Source of the DNA: Cryptomeria japonica
Lineage: Eukaryota; Streptophyta; Pinopsida; Cupressales; Cupressaceae
DNA length: 64,000 bases
NCBI RefSeq assembly: GCF_030272615.1
Contig: NC_081406.1
Coordinates: forward strand, 396,822,439 to 396,886,438
Direction: 5' to 3'
Shown: positions 1 through 13,008 of the stretch, piece after piece
How positions within the stretch are numbered: position 1 is the first letter of the stretch
How the letters are laid out: the number at the start of each line of letters is the position of its first letter
Notes under the pieces: model-generated
Database searches by the model: none
Told to the model about the DNA's origin: nothing
What the model saw: only the letters and a program-made list of their open reading frames with translations
Made by a program: the position numbers and the translations under genes

Positions 1-789
1 GCCTAAATCTTCTCCAACCATCCCTAGATTCCCTCAGTCAGCAACCCAGTCAAGGTGAGATGAGTGACACTTGTCTTCTCCTTCCCCCTTTATCTCAACC
101 TTCACCTTTGCTCACAACCATCCAAATCTGTAGATCTGAACATGACTATTGATCTAAGCCACATCATATCATCGTCTCAAAGTCTATAAAATCAAGAGCT
201 TCAGTTGAGAGAGAGTTAGACTTCAAGAGACTTCAAGTGCATTTTGCAAGCTAATCATATGCATTCGTGAGTTTTAGTTTTGAAGCAAATAGCAAATATC
301 ATTTTAGCATAATCATGTAGTATTTTCATATCATAGTATCAATTAACTACAAGTTATCAGTCCATTCTTCATATGCCATCTTGGAAGTCATCAATGCATT
401 GTCTGAGAGCACACTATCTGCAACCAAGAATCGTGGAGTTAGGACACAATGAGACATAAGCCATGAAGGTAATATTAATATTTTATTTCATATGTATTTC
501 ATGCAGTTTCATTGGTTGAGTTTGGATTTCCTGTATGCATTTCCATTTGTATTTTGTGAAACTAACTTATTACAGGTAACATTCTGAGGATGAAATTCAA
601 GTCGACATAGTATGCACCCAAAAAGTCCTTCAAGGATTCTTCTGAAGGGAAAAGATCCAAGGGAATTTTGTTAGGCGATACATTAGTTTCAATGAGTTAT
701 GGATGAACAAGATTTAAGGGAAGGGGATCGACCAAAAATCATGTTAATAGTTAACCATGGTTTCACCTTTCAACCCATATGATGATATC
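1..789. other. Non-coding flank, no supported gene
   Basis: No credible protein is seen here. A TATA-like string (TATAAAAT) lies at 184-191 on the plus strand. An intron-like interval follows at 469-575, with donor AAG|GTAATA, a CTAAC branch-like site and acceptor TTACAG. A short plus-strand open stretch begins at the ATG near 592 and ends after a few codons. The segment could be the 3' part of the minus-strand gypsy fragment GYP-1 or the LTR/leader of another element; I cannot decide which. Confidence 0.3.
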
Positions 790-2435
790 CTAATCCAGTG
801 TCATGGTAATGAGGTTCGGCCTCCAAAGGAATTTGAATGCCTTGCTCATTAGGCCCACAATCCTTTCCATCATACCCAAGCTGAGACACAAGCTTATATC
901 CATGACCATATATGTTTGGTAATTCTTTGAATGATGGTGGTTTCCTATAAAAAGGTGATCGACATGATAAGCATCACTTGGCTTTATAGATGCATAATCA
1001 TCTTTCATAGCCAAGGTGAATGAGATTTTGGGAAAACTTAAATTGATAGGGTCCACTTTGTACTCACCAACATGGGAGTTGGTAAAATCCAAAGAACCCC
1101 AATCATCACCCAAACATGTATTCACTTTGGATAGAGAAGGTGATTCAATAGGGGAAGGTTTAACATGTGTAGACTCCAACACTTTGACCTTAGGAGTATC
1201 TACCTTTTGGGATTTTTCTTTTAAAGAATCCTGCTTCTCAAGTGATTTCTCCTTTTTAATGACTTTCTTAGTGACCTCTTCCTTCCTGTGCTCTTCCTTT
1301 TGGGGGGAGGAGATAGAAGTAGAAGTTATAATAAAAAAAGATAGAGTGGGTACATAATTTTAAAATGAAGGTGTAACGAAAGCCTGATCGACTGCGGCTA
1401 TTTGACATAGATGCATAGCCTCAGGATCAACCTTAATTGTGACAACCTAAATGTTAGCCACAAACTTCATGGATCCATGAAGTGTAGATGAAACAACTCC
1501 CAAGGCATGTAGCTATGGCCCACCTAAAAGAAGATTGTATGATAAAGGGTCTGGCATAATGTGCACAAGGGTTGACAGTAACTGGCCCAACCTTCAATGA
1601 TAGTATGACAACCCCCACAACAGTCTTACCACTGTTATCGAAACCTCGAAAGAATAAGGAGGAGGTTACCAAAGAATTTAGGTCCATCTTGATCTTTGGT
1701 AACAAGTCTAAACCACAAACATTCAGTGTGGAACTTGTATCAACAAGCGTTCATCTAATATCAATGCAGATCACATGGACACTAATCATTAATGGATCCA
1801 CTAAATTCCTCACTTCGGGAGGTGGAAGCTCATGCAGATAGAAAGTAATATTCAGTGAATCTGCATGGATATGATCCATCAGTGCATTCATGTCAGCTGG
1901 TCTCACAGAGGAAGGTAGAAAAATATTTTGCAGAGCTTCCTATAGCATACCTTGATATACCATGGTGGTTTGAAGCAAATCCCAAAGTGAGATCTTAGCC
2001 GAAGTAACCTTAAGTTGCTTGATAAGATCATAATCACTCGGTCATTTATTTGAGAGCAAAGATGCCTTAGGAAGAACAGGTTGGGAAGCAAGTAAAGAAG
2101 TTCGAGGTGGTTTAGGAACTTGTTTGTTAAACTGAGTGTTATACATGAGAACAATAGTATTATAAGATGATTGTTTGGATTGTATGAATCTTGCATATAA
2201 ATAAAAAACTTCTCCTTTGAAAGGTTTTCCATTAATGGTCTTAACCATCTTAGGAGAACGACTTGCCACTGTTACACGAATTTATGGTCTGTTTGGCCTT
2301 TGTGGGGATGCAGAGACAACAATAACATTTATAGACTTTTCATTATTTCATGAGGACATCATGGAGGATGACTCACCCTTTACATCTCTTTTAGGAGAAG
2401 GTCCTTCAAGGATGTCATCCAAGACTTCATCCAAC
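790..2435 (-). pseudogene. GYP-1: Ty3/gypsy protease and linker fragment
   Basis: This is the left remnant of the oldest element in stack 1, read on the minus strand. Coding signal runs from 2435 leftwards. First comes a pre-protease motif (WDLLQTTMVYQGML) equivalent to the one in GYP-2. A retropepsin core follows with DTSS at 1741-1730, where the Gly of the family motif D-T/S-G is Ser. The flap/strand segment VGPVTVN and then LSYNLLLGG-P and GSMKFVAN follow. Downstream is the linker motif DDWGSLDF, also present in GYP-2 at 24,054. At least one frameshift near 1590 and several stops break it. Its upstream part resumes at 36,882 beyond GYP-2. It is certainly a retroelement relic; no RT is visible in the window. 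Confidence 0.75.
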
Positions 2436-4103
2436 TGTAGTGTCGTAAATTGTACACCCTTGCTAGGGTGGTACAATTTCACACTTGGTTTAGCACCCAC
2501 TTTATTATGTTTTGCATCTTGCATTTCTAATGTCTTTTAAGAATTTAATTAATTAATTTAATTAAATTCAAATTCATAATTCATCACTTCGTATGTTATA
2601 AAATTGGGCCCTTTATCCTAAAGTGTGCCCCTTTTATTCCTTCAATATATCATTTAATCATAAACCCTAATTATGTCCTATTTTGACCTTTAAGGCCCGA
2701 TTTCGCATATCAAAACATATTGAAATCAGATGTTACTTTGGTATTCACTCTAATATCATCATATGTAACGACTCCAAAAATTTGGTGAAAAGTTGGCCGG
2801 ACCATGTGCAAAGTGCACATGGTCCTCAACTTTTTTCCTGAAATTTCGAGAGAAAAATCCTATGATATAATGCTTAACTCCTAAATATTGGTGGGAAATT
2901 AAAATCCTAGGTTGGCCTAAAAATGAAACTAAGGTCTAGGGTTTCATACCTAAGAGCTCTCTTTCTTCATTTGAAGGGGTCTTCTTCTAAGAATCCAAGA
3001 GCAAGTTTTTAAAGCATAAAGAGCCTTCTTTACAGTGAAAGAGTAGATATTTGAAATCTTCAACAACATTCAACATTCATCCATCAAACATTCAACCATC
3101 AAACATTCATCAAGCATTATTTCATCAATTGAGGTCTTTTGAAGATGTAGGAGAACAATAGGAGATCACTGACCGAAGATTGGCTCGTACATCTCCCTTG
3201 GGGTTGGGTATGGTTTCATGTCATTTCCATGTCTTTGTATGAGCTTCATTTTGATTCATATTCATGCTTTAGATCACTTTGCATCATGGATTTAGAGCAT
3301 TTACTTTGTCAATTATAAGCAATTAGGGTTTACTCTTTAGGGTTGCTCTAGATTGTTTGCTTTCATTTTAGGATCTTGCACACAATGTTCTAGCACACAC
3401 ATTTTCAGTACATTATCGGCTATTTGTTGAGGTGAAAATAACCAAAACAAGGGTTTGACTAAGGCAAAACCCTACATAGCCACCCAAAACCCTCGTTTTC
3501 AAGTACAGGTATAGGTTCAGATCTGAGCATCACTGGAAGTTTCAAGACCAACAAAGTACACAGAGGTTTTCCTAGGGTTCATATCTTAGCAAAAACCCCT
3601 AGAATAGGGGCGTGGTGCCCTGGTCCTACCTAGGATAGGGGCGTGGCACCCTGGTCCTGCCTAGTTTCAATAGGATTTGACAGTGCAACAATTTGTAGAT
3701 CTCAGATCCCATCTTGTCAGTAGCAGCTTCAGACTCGTAGAATGAGGACAGTGGCATGGCACCCTGGTCCTGGACATTTTGGCTTAGATCTCAGACATAG
3801 GTGCACCTCTGATTTTTCTTCCTAATCTATACTTTTCAGTAGTTTATCAGTTGTTTTTTGTTATGCATTTCTAGATTAGGGTTTGCTTGCTTACTTGCAC
3901 TTTAGGTTAAATTTCATTTTGAATCATTCCTCTTTCTCATTTGTAGCAAGGGAATAAAAACCCTAAGATGTAATTCACGACTCTCTCTTTCTCACAAGAA
4001 TTAGCTGAAGTGCATTACCTCTCTAGGCTCTTTTGTATTCCATGAGTGTGTATGAGAGTGGGATTAGGGTTTCCATACTTAGTCTCACTTTTTCCCCTAC
4101 ACA
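2436..4103 (+). repeat. GYP-2 5' LTR
   Basis: Begins TGTAGTGTCG and ends CCCTACACA (TG...CA). It matches the 3' LTR at 35,761-36,876 over its whole length, except for about 550 bp (roughly 3093-3640) found only here. That extra part includes two of three copies of a motif reading CGTGGCACCCTGGTCC (near 3611, 3641 and 3753). A LTR start is fixed by the preceding CCAAC duplication. Confidence 0.9.
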
Positions 4104-4125
4104 TATTTGGTGAACCCAATGTGAA
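4104..4125 (+). promoter_or_regulatory. GYP-2 probable primer binding site
   Basis: The sequence immediately after the LTR, T(A)TTTGGTGAACCCAATG, is where the minus-strand primer tRNA would anneal. GYP-1 has a related string in the same position (minus strand near 36,976: TTTGGGGAACCCAACG), and TRG-1 begins TTTGGTGAAC. The primer tRNA is not assigned. Confidence 0.55.
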
Positions 4126-4261
4126 TCCAATTTCATTTTCATTGCATTGCATTGTTAGATCTAGATAGATAGTATATTGCATTTTCTTTCAAAACATAAA
4201 AAAGAAAAGATATTTCTTTCTTGCATTGTGTGTTTGAATTACATTCAATTTCCATTTCAAA

Positions 4262-5384
4262 ATGTTAGATTTTTATTTACAAGATTTTCATTCTTTTGAT
4301 GATGTATGCAATTATGTTGATTATGAGTTTAGTAAGGATGAATTAGATGAATCTCTAGATGAGTTTTTGAATGCTAAGCCTTCTAAACCCTCGTTTTGCC
4401 AAAAAAAATCAACCTTGTTACTATGCCATTTCATGGTGATGAGAAAGCTAAGTTGAATGGTTTCTCCCATGAGTACATTCCTATCAAATCCTCCACTAAA
4501 TCTAATAAAATGGTTGACCTTCAGAATTCCCTTTATGAGGTTATGTCTCCTTTTGAGTCCAAAGATAAACCTTTCAATCACTATGACCATGCTTTATTGG
4601 AAGATGCCCTTGATGACTTTATGTCTTTACCTAAACCTTGAAATAAAAACAATACATATAAAAGATTAATCAACATGATCAATGTGAATGAACATAGTAA
4701 ACCTCTTTTTGTAGTCCAAGGTGCTTATCCTTTCCTAAACTCACCTCTTTATAATCAACCCCTTTTCACATTTCAAGGTGGACATAGTCATGATTCCTTT
4801 GGCACTCTGAACAAACCTATCATTCCTGCGCAAGGAGGAAATCCCACTAAGAGTCCTTATAGATATGCTAAAAAATTAACTAAAGAGAGTTATAATGTGG
4901 TTTCCCATACCTATAACATGAGAAACAATAGGCAAGCTAATCCTCCTCCAGTTATCCCAACTTCTCTTCCTGATCCTCAACCTATTCTTCCTCAAGCACC
5001 TCGTATTTCACAAACTCATTGTAAGGAATATGATCTTGTTGAACAACTTAAAGCTACTGCTGCCAAGATATTCCCTTGGGACTTGATTCAGACTTCTTCA
5101 ACTCATCATGGAATGCTACAGGATGCTCTGAGAATATTGAATGTCCCACCCGCAGTTACATCTAATAATATGGCCTCCTTGGTTAATTCTATCAGAGCTC
5201 CTAAGGCTCAAATTGTGTTTACACAAGATGAGCTACCCACTAGTGAGATTAAACACCAATATGATCTCTTAATGATTGTGGTTATTATAAATGATAGTGC
5301 TATAATACAAACACTCGTGGACAATGGTTCTGGCCTTAATATTTGTAGCATTAACTTTTTGCATAAGATCAATGTCGATACTAT
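4262..5384 (+). pseudogene. GYP-2 short pre-protease ORF and protease N-terminus
   Basis: The only coding stretch between the LTR and the protease, about 370 codons. The frame opens at the ATG at 4262 and slips in an A-run near 4405 into the frame that continues to 5384, with a TGA at 4639. Early residues are Asp/Leu-rich (SFDDV, DELDESLDEFL) with no CCHC knuckle and no recognisable Gag core. The later part carries EYDLVEQLKATAAKIFPWDLIQ in pieces, the block that precedes protease in Tat/Athila elements. The retropepsin site DNGS (family D-S/T-G) is at 5320-5331. TRG-1 interrupts it just after this. The protease resumes at 23,700 with about 60 residues missing. Confidence 0.7.
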
Positions 5385-8300
5385 TGGGACTCATTAAATT
5401 TGAGTCAAATTTTAGAGGCCCATTTCAAAATTTTGCTCTGCATGTCAGAAAAGTACCTAAATGAGTCAGTTTGAATGGCCTAGTTACAGAGGGGGTAAAT
5501 GGAGCCGATTGATTTTCAGAGGGTAAGGCTCGGGATTCATGTCCCACACCTTTCATTTGGCCTATGCAGTGATGTGAAACTTTTAGAATTCAATTTGGAT
5601 GAGTTTATTAGGTACCCATTTCGAGGGGTGAGCTGAAAGTGCATTTTAGGCACAAATGCAGATTTTATTGAGTAGCCTACTTTGAGTGATTACATCTTTT
5701 ACCCTATTGAATATCATGAAGAAATTCAAAATGGATTAAATTGTATAAATAAAAGTGAGTTACCCTGAAAAATTTCAAGTCTTGATGAATCCATTTGCTC
5801 AGTTTTGAAAGCCAAATCCATTTACAGTTTGTGTGGTTTGACTAGTCCCTGTTTCGACAGCTAGTCGGAGCCCTGTTTCGCATAAGTGTAAAATTTGCCT
5901 CAGTGGGTGTCATGCCAAAATGTTTCTTCCAAGTTAATGCTAATATAAATGATGAGCTATGTTTCCAGTTTCAGGCTCCTACCAATCCGTTTAGTCAGTT
6001 TGCAAAAGTGTTCATTTAGCTATCATTTTCAGTTATCCGTACTTTCAGTGCTTTATCAGTTAATGTAGCCATTTTCATGAGCGCATCATTTGCATCCTAT
6101 CACTCTTTTGGTTGAACTGAGAATTCAAAGTTTTAATATGTACTTCAAGGTAACTGTGTTTCAAATTTGAGGGCCTACAAAGGTCATTTGATATTTTTGA
6201 GAAAGGCGTCATGTGTTGCTAGGACATTGACTTCATCAGGTCCGCAGTGTCGACAAAGCCAGTTTGTCATTTTCGCCGATTAGTATCTCTTCACTCGAGA
6301 CTCATCTTGAGAAACCATTTGGTAGATTTCATGCTTTCCTATCAGAGTACATGCCTGTCAGATGGCGAGATCCAGAAAGGTGTTTTAACAGGTTTGAAAT
6401 TTACGTCTTCACGATTAAATGCGAAAAATGTGGCATAGTTGCCTGAAGGTTGCGAAATTCAGTTTCATGATCCGAAAATGACACCGATCATTTCCAGAGG
6501 TATGTTTGAGGTCTGTGAAGCATTTTAGAGGTCAGTTGTAGGAAAACGATTTTTTTTTTAGTCGGACTCACTTTGGGGCCCGACCTGGCTCGATTGTAAT
6601 TTGCCAGTTGGACAGTGAGAGAGCAGAGAAAGTTCAAAACCAAGTGCAAATTGGTAAGTGGAAAATGTGAGAAGACATTTAAGTCTCTAGACAATTAAAA
6701 AAGAAGATCCTTTGCAGCTAATGGTGATACAAAATTGACAATTATGGATACAATTTCAAGTACATTATGTCTAGAGGTGATTTAAAATGCCATAAATGAC
6801 TTTAACCTTGATAACAAGAGGAGGTTTTTTATTTCCTTTTAACAAAGCAACATGGTCTGATGTCCTCTGGAGTAGAGCATGTTTCTGATGCATGGTGTAA
6901 CAATTGGATGGCACAAGGCATAGAACCCCAGTAACCTTACCTTCTCCTTTGGTCACGTGGGGGTTTTAAAACTTATAAAATGCCCAGCCAATCCTCCCTC
7001 GTGCATTTTTATCCTCTTTGCTGTGCGTAGATGGTGACAGACAGCGTTGAAACCAAGTGGTAGGTGTGCAACTTGTGTGGTGGTCTTCAAACTCCATGCT
7101 ATCTTCTCCTCCCTTGGCTGTGATCTTCTCTGGTGTAGGTTAGGCATTGGAGTTTGTAGACAGCAGTAGAAGCATTCAAACAAATGCAATGGTAATGCCA
7201 ACATCTTATCCTCCTCCCACGTTGAAAAGTCTCAGCTAATGCAACCATCTGCTAGCATTCTTTCCCTCTGCGTGGCTGTTTGGAGGCTAGTGTTGATTTA
7301 TTAATAGCAAATGACAAATGCAATGGTTTTTAAAAAAAAACGGAAACTATGACTATTGCTTTAATCCTCTCTGCCGTGAGCTCCTGTGTGGTCTTTGACT
7401 ATGGGCAATGGCAAATAGAAAAGTTCGTAGACTTCCAGTTTCAATGCCAATGTCCTCCATGTCTTGTCATGAGGTATAAAGTCAATTCAATTTTTAGTGG
7501 CTTTTAGCATTATCGATTGGCAAGTAGAAGGTCTTATAACCTCTAGAGAATGCAAGCAGCAGCCCCTGTGTTGGGTGAAAAAGGTATTGGAAGTTTCAAG
7601 CAAGTGCAACAAAAGGTATAGATCCAAGTTCCCTCTGTGGTGTAGTGTAGGAGGCAACAAAAATTAAGTTTCAGCACATGCAAAAATCACCATTAAAGCT
7701 TAGGCAAAGCTCCAAAGTGGAGTTCGAGGCTTAATGTTTTGTCCCACATTGACTATGGAGGGTAATTTTTTGGTATTTATAACCAAATCCACACACATCT
7801 ATAATGTCAAAGCCTCTGGGATTTTGACGGACGGTGCCTATGGGCGCCTAAGGTGGGCCCACGGATGGGCGTAGATCCCGAGGTGATGGAGGAGGTGACT
7901 GAGCGATGACTAGGTGGACCCCACGCAGGCACGCTTCCTGAGGAAAATGGGAAAATTTTGTAGAGAAAGGTTGGCTTAACCAGTGAGCACGTTGCAGAGG
8001 ATCCGATAAAGCGCGTGATTTCAGAGGAAAGTTGCTCGCGAGTTAAGACCTGCGAAATGGGGAAAAGCCCAGGGCGAAAATGCAAGGTTAAAGAGTAAGC
8101 AAGTTTGGAGCAGATCGATGGCCTACACGGTTTCGAAGATTGAAGATGCACGAACGTTAGAGGCTGCAAAATGGCGAAGTCCAGGTGGCGATGACATGGC
8201 AGGTACAGTCAGATGTCCAGTCATGCCACTGAGGTGGTGTACACATGGCGGCCAAGTGGTAGTGACAAAGCAGATGACATGGCGGTGATGAGGTGTCATC

Positions 8301-9538
8301 CCAGGTGGCATCCAATCAACCCCATCAGCCAATCAGATCCCCCCACGTGGCAAAGGGTCAGGGTCAAAAGGGAGCAAAAATCAAATTTAAAATCAGTTAA
8401 TGATATAGTTTCAACTATAGAGAAAATTCAAAAATTTAAATGATTGTGCATATTGAAATGATTAATTCGCTCAGGGCTGTATTTTTGGCCAAATTATGAA
8501 GTATTATATGTTTCCGGAAAGCTCTCGGAATGGGGAATTCAATTATGGAGTTTGTTTCAACAAAGATCAGATTTTTCGAGAGAAGTTTTGATGGGAATGA
8601 AATTTAGTTAGAGAGGAGACACTCGGCAAATTTCAGTTGCAGATTTGATTTTCTTCCCTCTCCTTCTTATTCCCAATTCTTCTCATTTGTTAGGGTTCCA
8701 GAATTATGTGAGAATGGTTCCAGTTTTCATGGCTTCCAATTCTGAGTATTCTTCAAGATTGTACAGGGTAGTGCTTCTCTTTCAGTAATAGGGTATCTTC
8801 TTGCTGTAGATGTTTTTGGAACTGGTCATGTATGTGTAAGGCATATACATAGTTTATTGGATTGTCTCTAAGCATTCTCTGTTTTCAATAAATCTAGTCT
8901 TCAAGGGAGTCTGGGTTTGTCCTCTCAAAGTGGGAGTGTAAGGGTTGTTTTCAGGTACTCTTCAAGGAAGAGTTTAAATTCTATGAGCAATCATTATGGA
9001 TTCAAGATAATGTTTAGATATGTATGATCCTCTGTCTGAATTTAGAATGTATTAATGTCAGGCATTAATACATGGATATCTTCCTTAATAAATTGGATTT
9101 GCACAGAGGTGTTCATTTTCAGTTTGATGTATGACTCTATTGCCCTTAGATAAGGCACCGATCTTGCAGATTTTGGGGTTTTCTCATAGATTTAAAATCA
9201 AAAGAAATCAAAATATCTTTTCTTTGTTTTATGTTCTGTGGAAGTGTTCCACTTGTCTCATGTTCAAGCATCTTGAGTTGTTAATGTAGATTTAGCCTAT
9301 CTACAATATCCTCCTTGTTTGAATCTTATATGAGATCTATCTGCTTCATTGATGTTGTCATGGTGAGTAAATGAGTTTTGATTCAGAGCATCAAAGGGTG
9401 TCCCCCCCTAGGTCTAGCGGAACCTGAAGTGTAGGAGGATCATTAGGATCTTATGTTTTGTTGTCCAAGCCCTAAAGTGTTTCATTGATTGAGATTGGCT
9501 ATCTCATAGATAGATTTGCAGGTGTTCTTGGGTTATCA
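5385..9538 (+). repeat. TRG-1 5' LTR (about 4.15 kb)
   Basis: Starts TGGGACTCATT and ends GGGTTATCA, immediately before a gypsy-type primer region. The first 2.83 kb are repeated with high similarity at 13,244-13,312 and 20,933-23,699. The remaining 1.3 kb (from about 8219) has no second copy in the window. Open frames seen in it on either strand are short, are broken differently in the two copies and show no domain, so I call none of them. Confidence 0.8.
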
Positions 9539-9576
9539 CTTTTGGTGAACAACAAAAATGGTGACTCTACTGGGGA
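9539..9576 (+). promoter_or_regulatory. TRG-1 primer site region
   Basis: CTTTTGGTGAACAACAAAAATGG followed by GTGACTCTACTGGGGA. The second half resembles the GGCGACTCTGCTGGGGA leader common to plant gypsy elements. The first ten bases (TTTGGTGAAC) equal those of GYP-2's primer region. This places the LTR end at 9538. Confidence 0.55.
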
Positions 9577-10337
9577 ACTGAAAATGGAAATTGCCTAAAT
9601 TCATCCAGTTAGTCTGTCCATTGTTTATGCACAGAGTGTGAAAGTGAATTTATGAGTTAGAAAATGCTCCTTGTTCTGGATCTACAGAATGATATGTGTT
9701 TCATGTTATATTCTATGAAGGAGTAACAGTGAATTTATATTGTTGAGAGTTGTAAGAAGTTATTGCAGCTGTGTGTGAATTTTTTCCCAATTCCTTATTG
9801 GGTGGCAACTCTGTGGTTCATACTAGTGTTAAATAGCCTGGAAGAGTGTTTGTTGTAGCGAGATTGAAGAAGTAAATAGAGAATTAACTTGTGTTGAATG
9901 GCGTTTTGTTGTTCAAAATGTCCTCTGTGCAAGAGGTGGCGACTCTGATGTAAAAGACCATGCTGAAAGTGAAGTAAATCTTCAGATCTACAAGTTTTAT
10001 ACAGCTGCAAATCTCTAGGTATTTTCAGAAGTTTTAAATGCAAGACATCTCTTCTGAAAATTTGAATGTGTAATCTTGTTTTCCCATTTAGTGAACAACA
10101 CTAGTCTAGAGGGAAAGAGGTTTTCAAATTAGTTTGCATATCTATTCTGCTGAAGTATCTGATGTTTATGTTCTTCTGTTATAGTATGCAAATTTGGGAA
10201 ACATTTGTGTCAAGCAATGTTATGAATAGATCAGTATGAGGATATGTGCTTGAAGTTTTTATCCAATATTGTATAATCATTTGTGGGAATAGGAAGAAAT
10301 GTGTAGTGAAGTTTTTCAGCCCCAATCCTATCCACAT
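9577..10337 (+). other. TRG-1 untranslated leader
   Basis: About 760 bp without a supported reading frame between primer site and gag. Two short repeats of the GGTGGCAACTCTG / GGTGGCGACTCTG type (near 9801 and 9935) echo the leader motif at 9560. Nothing else was recognised. Confidence 0.4.
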
Positions 10338-10380
10338 ATGACCATGCCTAATGAAATAGAACAACCTTGTTAGGAAGAGT

Positions 10381-13008
10381 TTCAGTGTTAAATATTATGC
10401 TACTCTAAATTTCAGAGGTATTCTGGGTTACCCAAATCCCATACCCACAGAAATTAGAAAATATTTGCCAATTTTCAGTGGGAAGAAATCAGAATCAGCA
10501 GGAAAACATGTGAAAAGATTTTCAGATTTGATAGGAGAGTTTGAAATTTGTCAGGAAGATATATGCATGAAGTTGTTTGTTCAGTCACTGAAAGAGGATG
10601 CAAGGGATTGGTTCTCTTTTTTGCCTGTGAATTCTATTACCTCATGGGAAGAATTGATTTAAGATTTCATGGATCAATTCGATGAGAAGGTGAGTGATTT
10701 TGACTTGCTGAAAGAATTCACTTATATACAAATTAGGGAAGATGAATTGGTACCAACATTTAATATCAGATTTTCACAAGCTTTGTCCAAAATTTTGAGA
10801 AAGTATAAACTTGATGATAAAGTATGTCTGGATGTGTATATGAGTGCATTTGATGAAAAGATGAGCTTCTTATTGAGAAACAAAGAACCCAAGACTTTGC
10901 ATGAAGCTTTTAACACAGCTAGGGACATGGAAAATAATTTGAAATTTAGGATAGCCAAGAGATTTGTGTCTGCTCTTGTTTCATGCCAAAATACCTTCAA
11001 TGGTGGAATACCATGTGAAGCTGAGAAAATCATTCCGTGTCTAGGTGCATCAAGCTTTGCAGTTCCAAATAGTTTTGTTGATGCATATGTTTCAGATTTA
11101 AATGAGATTCAAGAACCTCTATTGTTAATGCCGATTGTCTCTCACAGTAATGATGGAATGATCAGTGGGAAGTGTTGTGAAAATGTTGATACAGAGATAG
11201 ATATATACAAGGGGTATATACCATTTGATTTGTATGTCGATTATGCTGATTATGTGGCTGCCAATTACCAAGTGAATCATGCATTTCCCCAGGATAATAT
11301 TAATGAAAATAATGATGGTGATGACCATCAATCTTTACATGCTGCTGATGTATTTGATGTTGAAATTCCAAATACAGAGGGATTACTAAGTGTTGCTGTT
11401 TGTGTAAGTGAAAATGTGCCATATGATGAAAATCAGAATTGTTTAGTGCAAACAATAGTCGATCCTCACTTAGATATTGATAATCTCAATTGTGTTGAGA
11501 ATGAAGTAAATCTATTTTCAGATTTCACTTCAGATTTCACTTCTTGTAATCATGTTGATGATCTTTCTATTTTGAAAGTTATGCACATTGCTAATTCAGA
11601 AAATTTCAAGGGTGCACATGATTGCAATGAAAATATAGCACACACGGATGGACAAATTTCTATGGAATCTCACATGGAACAGCAAAGTGCAATGCAAGTC
11701 CAAAAGATTGTAGAACTTAAGAAAGCTCTTGAAGTTGTGGACAAGAAGGTTCAAATGTTGGAGAACCTTCGAGCTATTAATGAAGACCTTCTGCAATATG
11801 GTGAAGAGGATTCTTCGGAAAAGGACTGTGAATTGAATGCTTATACACTTGATGAACGTGCTGATCTAACAGATGGTTTTATGACAAAAATTTTTAGTGA
11901 ACATGCTGAAAACTTATCTAATGAAGTAAATGGCAGCGATGTTCATTTTCATTCTTTGGTTGATGACGAGTGTTATATTGGTGAAGAAGATCAGTTGTGG
12001 CAAGATAGGTATGATTATCTTGATTTTCAAAATGATGGTCATAGGATAAAATCTTATGAATGTGAAACATGGAACATTGAGGATTGTTCCAGCCAAGTGT
12101 CAATTTCTTCTTTGCCTGATGAAGATGATTATGATGATCGGATGGATGGTGTCTTTAGCAATTTTACTAATGCTTTATTCAATGCTGATATAGATACAAA
12201 CCAGCTAATTCAGTGTCATAATGTTCATAAGGGGATTCTTCATTTTGTTTCTAACCCTTTGTATGAAGAAATAACTGATCAACCAAATGTTGTAAATGAT
12301 GAACCAGTCCATAATACTAATGAAATTCTGAACAACAATAGCATGGGTTGTAAAAATTTATTTCATGATGAAGACAAGAGGCATGGGTTATGTGATGATC
12401 ATTTAAAACCACAAATGAAAGTGTTTCAGGTGGATGTAAGCTTGAAAGAGGAAGACTTAGCTAAGGATTTGCTTCAGCCAGAGGTATGCATTCTTTTCCA
12501 TGAATGGGATGTTGAGAATACAGAGGTTTTCAACTTGATAAGCAAAGAGAGTATAGAGTGTGATCGGCATAGTGAAATGTCACATCCAGATTGTAACATG
12601 TATGTTCCTTGTTTGTATCAGTTGATTAGTAATACCCCTCATTCTATAAATTGAAATGGTAATAAGGCATGTGCTAATAGGAATTGCAATGTTGAAAATG
12701 AGTGTTTTATTTTGCAAGTTTAGCATGATGATGTCCTTGCAAATGATAGAGTTGAGTGGGATAATGAAGTGTATGGCAGCTTGTGGGAAAGCCTTTATAG
12801 TGAGTTGTCTCATGGCTTTATTTTTGTTGAAGTAGTGTGTGATCACAAAGTTCAAAATCAGACCAAAGGTATGCACACTAGTTGTTTCAGTAATGAGACA
12901 AAAGAGGTGGATTATAAAAGTTATGCTCAGTTGTTATTGAAAGGTGCCTTTGTTTGGATCATAACATCAGGTGATGAGAATCAGATTTTTGACAGAGGTA
13001 AATGCTAA
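10381..13008 (+). pseudogene. TRG-1 Gag with long acidic C-terminal extension
   Basis: One frame runs from about 10,381 to the TAA at 13,006 (about 870 codons). It is broken only by stops at 10,660 (TAA), 12,652 (TGA) and 12,721 (TAG). Residues 15-190 fit the gypsy capsid (Retrotrans_gag) pattern: EDARDWFSFLP...SWEELI..FMDQF, then a helix-rich part with DELVPTFNIRFSQAL. The remaining 600 or so residues are acidic and Asn/Asp-rich with a short coiled-coil-like piece near 11,700-11,790 (KKALEVVDKKVQMLENL). No CCHC knuckle is visible. The start is uncertain: an ATG pair near 10,338 is out of frame. The capsid assignment is fairly sure; the role of the tail is unknown. Confidence 0.7.

Noticed and set aside
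6953-8169. Minus-strand open frames in the TRG-1 LTR, recurring at 22,431-22,685 and 23,402-23,665
   Set aside because: They recur only because the LTR is duplicated; length and stops differ between copies and no domain is seen.
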